A DNA stretch of 11,444 bases from an uncultured Myxococcales bacterium (lineage in GTDB: Bacteria > Myxococcota_A > Polyangia > Polyangiales > Polyangiaceae): the NCBI GenBank assembly GCA_937998045.1, contig CALKVG010000213.1:1-11444 (forward strand), given 5' to 3'. The position numbers and the translations under genes were made by a program. Below the pieces are notes generated by a model. That model was not told where the DNA came from and searched no databases. It saw nothing but the letters and a program-made list of their open reading frames with translations. Positions 7,730-11,444 of the stretch are shown in pieces. The stretch's first letter is position 1; each line of letters opens with the position of its first letter.

Positions 7730-9313
7730 CTACTCCAGCGTCGACGCCCCACGCCCGCCGGCTGCCGTGAGCGCGGCTCGCGCGCGGCGCACGGCGTCCG
7801 CATCGCCCATCTTCTCCGCGAGACGCAACGCGATGGCTGCGAGCAACGGGTCCGCCGGATCCTGCGCGAGGAGCGCCCGGACCGACGCGGGGTCCGGCGG
7901 CGGCGCCCCGCGCGCGAGCCGGACGAGGCACGACGCGGCGGCGATGAGCGGATCCGACGCGGAGGCCGTGGCAAACCGCTCGGTGAGGTCGCGGGCCCGT
8001 GCGCTGTCCGGGCGCAGGAGGGCCAGCGCGAGCATCTCGTGCCGAACGTCGAGCGACGCGAGCGGTTCGGCCGGAGCGTCGCCGCGGCGGGCGGCGAGCT
8101 CGATCGCGCCATCGGGCGGCAGAAGCGCGCGAGGGAGCGCTCCGCGTGCGACGAGGTCGACCGCAGGCCGCACCACGCGATCGTCGCCGGGGACTATCGA
8201 CGCCGCGCGCATCGCGGCGGTTACCGCGCGGGCTTGCTCGGGGGACGCCGCGCGCGCGAAAGCCTGACCGAACGCGACGAGGGCGGCTGCCGAGACGGGC
8301 GCGTCGTCGGCGCGCGCGGACGACGCCGCCTGCACGACGTTGTCGCCGTCGGCCACCGCGAGGACGAGGCGCGCGCCCAGCGCGGTGGGGTCGCCCGCCG
8401 CGGTCGCCGCCAGCGAGCGCGCCGTGGACCAGGCGCCCGCGAGCAGCGCTCGGCCCGCGGCTTCCTCCAGCGGGATGCGAGCGCGCGTCGCCCGACGGCG
8501 GACCGCCGCGAGATCCCCTCGCCCGATCGCGTCGTCGATCGAGAGTCGCGCCGCCAGCGGGTGCGCGGCGAACGGGCGGTCGTCCGCCTCCACCGCGGAC
8601 GCCGCCACGGCCCGCGCTTCCGACAGCGCCCCGACGCCCGCGAGCTGCTCGGCCGCGGCCGCGACGCCCCCTCGTCGGTCCGGCGCCATCCGGGCGATCT
8701 CTCGCAACGCGCGCGACCAGAGGGGCACGTCTCCGCGCCCTTCCGCCCACGCAGCCAACGCGTCCCAAGCGACCAGCGGATCGCCGGCGGTCTCGGTCAG
8801 CGCGACGAGCCGCTCTCGCGCGGGCGCTTGCGCGTCTCGCGCGCTGCCCGCCGCGCGCAACAAGAGAACGTTGGCACCGTCCGCCGAGGGGTCGAGCGCG
8901 GCCGCCTTCTCCGCGTCGGCGCGGGCCCCCGACGCGTCGCCGCGAGCCATCGCGCACTGCGCCCGCGCCTCCCACGCGCGCGCGTACGTGGCGTCCAGGT
9001 CGAGCGCGCGAGAGAGAGCCTCCTGCGCGGTCGCGTCTCGCGGGTCGAGCTTGCAGCGCACCTCGCCCGTGCGCGTCCAGACCTCCGGACTGCTCGGATC
9101 GAGCTGCGCGGCCGCGGCGTACGCCGAGAGAGCCTCCCGCAGGTCTCCTCTGGCCTGCGCGATCGCGCCCCGCAAGAACGCCGCATAGGCCTCCGGCTCG
9201 ACGAAGCGCCCCCGTACGACGCTCCCTCCGTAGGCGCGATCCACCGCCGGACGTCCGGCGCATCCGACGGCCAGGAGCGCGACCGCGCCGCCGGCGACCA
9301 ACCGGCGAATCAT
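7730..9313 (-). CDS. TPR-repeat lipoprotein of unknown function
   Basis: The 527-residue product starts with a lipoprotein signal: MIRR, a hydrophobic stretch, then the lipobox AVGC with Cys18 as the likely lipidated residue. The protein is therefore predicted to be anchored in a membrane and to face the periplasm. Residues about 41-142 contain about three TPR-like helical pairs, for example ARGDLREALSAYAAAAQLDP and ARGDASGARADAEKAAALDP. The rest is Ala/Arg-rich helical repeat sequence, with a further TPR-like stretch near the C-terminus (ALRLAEKMGDADAVRRARAA). TPR arrays bind proteins, but no partner or enzyme motif is visible. The frame extends 25 codons upstream to 9388, but the ATG at 9313 puts the signal peptide at the N-terminus and overlaps the hisC stop (ATGA). 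The coding call is firm; the function is not recognised. Confidence 0.85.
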   Translation of the reverse strand: MIRRLVAGGAVALLAVGCAGRPAVDRAYGGSVVRGRFVEPEAYAAFLRGAIAQARGDLREALSAYAAAAQLDPSSPEVWTRTGEVRCKLDPRDATAQEALSRALDLDATYARAWEARAQCAMARGDASGARADAEKAAALDPSADGANVLLLRAAGSARDAQAPARERLVALTETAGDPLVAWDALAAWAEGRGDVPLWSRALREIARMAPDRRGGVAAAAEQLAGVGALSEARAVAASAVEADDRPFAAHPLAARLSIDDAIGRGDLAAVRRRATRARIPLEEAAGRALLAGAWSTARSLAATAAGDPTALGARLVLAVADGDNVVQAASSARADDAPVSAAALVAFGQAFARAASPEQARAVTAAMRAASIVPGDDRVVRPAVDLVARGALPRALLPPDGAIELAARRGDAPAEPLASLDVRHEMLALALLRPDSARARDLTERFATASASDPLIAAASCLVRLARGAPPPDPASVRALLAQDPADPLLAAIALRLAEKMGDADAVRRARAALTAAGGRGASTLE

Positions 9314-10407
9314 TGCGCGACCGCCTGCCGCAACGCGGCGAGAAACTCGTCGTTCTCGGCGCGGGCACCGACGGTCACCCGCAGCCAATGCGACATGCGC
9401 CCGCCGACCGAGTGAAAGCTCCGCACGAGAACGCCCTGCGCGAGCAGGCCCTCGTAGACGTCGCCCGCGGGCCGCTCGGTGCGAATCCAGAGAAAGTTGG
9501 CGTCGCTCGGCGATACCGCGACGCCCGGGACGGCGCGCACCTCCGACGCCAGACGATCGCGCTCGCGGACGACTTCGCCCACGTGGCTCGTCACCTCGTC
9601 CCAGCCCTCGGCGAGCACCGCCGCGGCAGCCGCCTGACTCGTCGCGCTGACGTTGAACGGCTGGCGCCCCTTGTCGACCTCACCAACGAGCTCCTCCGGC
9701 CCCTCGAGCCATCCGATGCGAAGCGCGGCCAAGCCGACCTTGCTGAGCGTCCGCAAGATCGCGACGTTCGGATGGCGCGCGCGCCACGACCGCAGCGACC
9801 CGCCTCGCGCGTAGTCGACGTATGCCTCGTCGATGACCACGAGCGCGTCGTCCGCGCACTCCGCGACGGCGGCGAGGCGATCGTCGCTCACGCGGTTGCC
9901 GGTCGGATTGTTGGGGGTCGCCACGAAGACGACGTTGGGGCGGAGCATCTCGATGGCGCGCTTCATCGCGGGCAGATCGAGATCCCACTGCGCGTCGAGC
10001 GGCACCTCCACCGCCTTCCACCCATGGGCGCGCGCCGTGATGCGGTACATGACGAACGTCGGCGTGGGCGCGACGGCGGTGGGCTGCGGGGCCCTGGGAC
10101 GGGGTCGCGCGAGAGCCGTCAGGAGCAGCGCGATGACCTCGTCGGATCCCGTCCCCACGAGCAGCTCCTCGGGACGGGCGCCGGTGCGCTCGGCGATGCG
10201 CGACTTGAGCTCGCGCGCGCGCGCATCGGGGTAGCGTTCGAGCGCCGTGCGCGCGACGGCGCGCGCCACGACGTCGCGCAGACGCGCCGACTCGTTCGGA
10301 GGTGCCTCGTTCGCGTCGAGGCGCACCCTCACGCGCGGAGGATCGGCGGGGACGTACGAGGAGAGCTCGGCGAACTCCGCACGAACGAGGTGGGACCAGT
10401 CGGGCAC
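9310..10407 (-). CDS. hisC: Histidinol-phosphate aminotransferase family protein (HisC-like)
   Basis: This is a fold-type I PLP aminotransferase of 365 residues, a usual length for HisC, which interconverts imidazole acetol phosphate and histidinol phosphate with glutamate in histidine synthesis. Visible motifs are LDANEAPPNE near the N-terminus, TPNNPTGN with PLP-contacting Asn167, VIDEAYVDY with Asp193 and Tyr196, the Schiff-base lysine Lys223 in RTLSKVGLAALRIGW, Arg230, and the C-terminal carboxylate-binding Arg343 in WLRVTVG. I chose a GTG start at 10407, 13 bases after the upstream gene's stop; the open frame further upstream is out-of-frame sequence of that gene. No other his gene is nearby, so a related substrate (phenylalanine, tyrosine or another amino-alcohol phosphate) is possible. 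Family is secure; the exact substrate is less so. Confidence 0.88.
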   Translation of the reverse strand: MPDWSHLVRAEFAELSSYVPADPPRVRVRLDANEAPPNESARLRDVVARAVARTALERYPDARARELKSRIAERTGARPEELLVGTGSDEVIALLLTALARPRPRAPQPTAVAPTPTFVMYRITARAHGWKAVEVPLDAQWDLDLPAMKRAIEMLRPNVVFVATPNNPTGNRVSDDRLAAVAECADDALVVIDEAYVDYARGGSLRSWRARHPNVAILRTLSKVGLAALRIGWLEGPEELVGEVDKGRQPFNVSATSQAAAAAVLAEGWDEVTSHVGEVVRERDRLASEVRAVPGVAVSPSDANFLWIRTERPAGDVYEGLLAQGVLVRSFHSVGGRMSHWLRVTVGARAENDEFLAALRQAVAQ

Positions 10408-10420
10408 GATTCCGTTCGTT

Positions 10421-11444
10421 TTAGCCAGGGAGGACCTGCCGGTCGAGCGGCCGAATCGGGTCTGCGAGCTCCGAAGGCGACGAGCCCCGATCCAGCGCCC
10501 GGAACACGAGCTCGTGCGCCGCGACGACGTCGCGCACCCCCGGGCATTCGTCGCAGCTTCCGGGAGCGAGTCCCCGCCGCGTCGCCGCGATGGCTCTCCC
10601 CATGTACGGCACGATGAGTGGCGACTGGACCGCCCCGTCGGTCGCCCGCTCGAGCTCCTGCAGCCGGCGCAGCGTCGCAGCCCGTTCGCAACGCCACACG
10701 ACGTCGCTCGCCGTCGGATCGGCCTCGCTGCCCACGATCGTCGCGGTGACGCCGCCTCCACAGAAGGACAGGCGGGTCTCGTCGGGCCCCCCCTCGAGCG
10801 TCGCGCGGATCGCGGCGGAGGCTCCTCCTTCGAACGTCGCGATGAGCGCTCCGGACGTCTCGAACGTCTCGAGGGCGCGCGTCGCGGCCCCGCCTTCCTG
10901 CGACGGCGATCGCGGCAGCAGCGAGCTCGAAACGCCGAGGACCGGCCGATCGAGCGCGTAACAAACGACGTCGATCGCGTGGATGCCCACCGAAAGGAGC
11001 GCGCCACAACCCCAGCCCGCGCGCGCGCGGAAGTACGCCTCGTCGCGCCCCCACGCGAGATCCACGGATACCGACGGAGCGCCCCCGAGAAGCCCGAGCG
11101 CGATCGCTCGCTTCACCGAGCGCACGGCTCGACCCCAGCGCCATTGCACGATGGGAATGCACCCGGGCGCGGCTTCGATCTGCGCCAGCCCGCTGCGGGA
11201 AACCGCGAGCGGCTTCTCGACGAAGACAGTCCGCCCCGGGCGCGCGCACGCGAGCGCCTGGTCGACGTGGTGCGCCGGCGGGCTGCACACGCTCACGAAG
11301 TCGACGTCCGCGCTCGCGATCGAGGCGATATCGTGGAGCAGGCTCGCGCCGCAGACCTCGGCGAGGCAGCGGGCGTGGCTCGCGTCCGGATCGAACACGA
11401 ACGCGACGTCCACTCCGTGCGCTCGATACGAGAGAGCGTGGAGA
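10421..11444 (-). CDS. Gfo/Idh/MocA-family oxidoreductase (N-terminus beyond window)
   Basis: This family uses NAD(P) to oxidise or reduce sugars and related hydroxy compounds. The frame is open to the window edge, and the residues before the GTG at 11413 (LHALSYRAHG) read naturally as the end of the first Rossmann helix, so the Gly-rich dinucleotide loop and true start lie outside. Seen here are the second Rossmann strand DVAFVFDPDASHA, the strand VDFVSVCSPPAHHVDQAL, the signature VEKPLA (Lys codon 11213-11215), and the catalytic-region motif GALLSVGIHAIDVV (His codon 10979-10981, Asp codon 10970-10972). The C-terminal part is a typical mixed alpha/beta domain, and a CDEC motif lies near the end. 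The stop (TAA) is 13 bases before the hisC-like gene, which suggests one operon. The substrate cannot be inferred. Confidence 0.88.
   Translation of the reverse strand, partial: LHALSYRAHGVDVAFVFDPDASHARCLAEVCGASLLHDIASIASADVDFVSVCSPPAHHVDQALACARPGRTVFVEKPLAVSRSGLAQIEAAPGCIPIVQWRWGRAVRSVKRAIALGLLGGAPSVSVDLAWGRDEAYFRARAGWGCGALLSVGIHAIDVVCYALDRPVLGVSSSLLPRSPSQEGGAATRALETFETSGALIATFEGGASAAIRATLEGGPDETRLSFCGGGVTATIVGSEADPTASDVVWRCERAATLRRLQELERATDGAVQSPLIVPYMGRAIAATRRGLAPGSCDECPGVRDVVAAHELVFRALDRGSSPSELADPIRPLDRQVLPG

Noticed and set aside
7738..7747. GCGTCGACGC palindrome near the convergent gene ends as a terminator
   Set aside because: It is a 10-base perfect palindrome with no loop and no T-run, it lies inside the lipoprotein coding end, and short GC palindromes are expected by chance in this base composition.
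9314..9388. An upstream start for the TPR lipoprotein at 9388
   Set aside because: It would put 25 Arg-rich residues before the lipoprotein signal and overlap hisC by about 80 bases. The ATG at 9313 gives a clean signal peptide and a stop/start overlap.
7999..10617. An 872-codon plus-strand frame over the lipoprotein and hisC genes
   Set aside because: Arg/Pro/Ala-rich shadow antisense to two proteins with clear motifs (lipobox with TPRs, PLP aminotransferase). It has no recognisable domain.
10408..11007. A longer N-terminus for the HisC-like protein, starting up to 11007
   Set aside because: The added 200 codons are an out-of-frame reading of the Gfo/Idh/MocA gene. The family's own N-terminal motifs begin shortly after the GTG at 10407.

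Overview
The window is one end of a GC-rich bacterial contig, probably from a metagenome or draft assembly. It opens with Illumina Nextera library adapter, including a sample index (1-46), so the first 46 bases are not biological. The rest is packed with genes: no intergenic gap exceeds about 40 bases. I see no tRNA, rRNA, CRISPR array or mobile element. The host is a Gram-negative-type bacterium: it has proton-pumping complex I, a lipoprotein with a lipobox, and strongly GC-biased codon use. The large decorated NuoL and NuoM and the high GC would suit Myxococcota or a neighbouring 'deltaproteobacterial' lineage, but that placement is a guess.

Plus strand, 48-7710: the distal part of a complex I (NADH:quinone oxidoreductase) operon, in the order nuoF (3' part only), nuoJ, nuoK, nuoL, nuoM, nuoN. 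The genes overlap or lie within 40 bases of each other. NuoF carries the NADH-side iron-sulfur cluster N3. NuoJ and NuoK form part of the membrane-arm proton path. NuoL, NuoM and NuoN are the three antiporter-like pumping subunits, and all keep the key Glu and Lys residues. nuoG, nuoH and nuoI, which usually lie between nuoF and nuoJ, are absent here. Several subunits have extra parts: a PKD-like domain with an EF-hand-like loop at the C-terminus of NuoL, a roughly 105-residue hydrophobic N-terminal extension on NuoM, and a long hydrophilic tail on NuoJ.

Minus strand, 11444-7730: a convergent, tightly spaced three-gene unit, read as a Gfo/Idh/MocA-type oxidoreductase (5' end outside the window), then a HisC-like PLP aminotransferase, then a TPR-repeat lipoprotein of unknown role. 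The last two are joined by an ATGA stop/start overlap. The nuo operon and this unit meet tail to tail with 19 bases between stop codons.

I did not find a new defence, mobile or biosynthetic system. The points most worth checking are the adapter artefact, the domain additions on NuoL and NuoM, and the nuoF-nuoJ junction.
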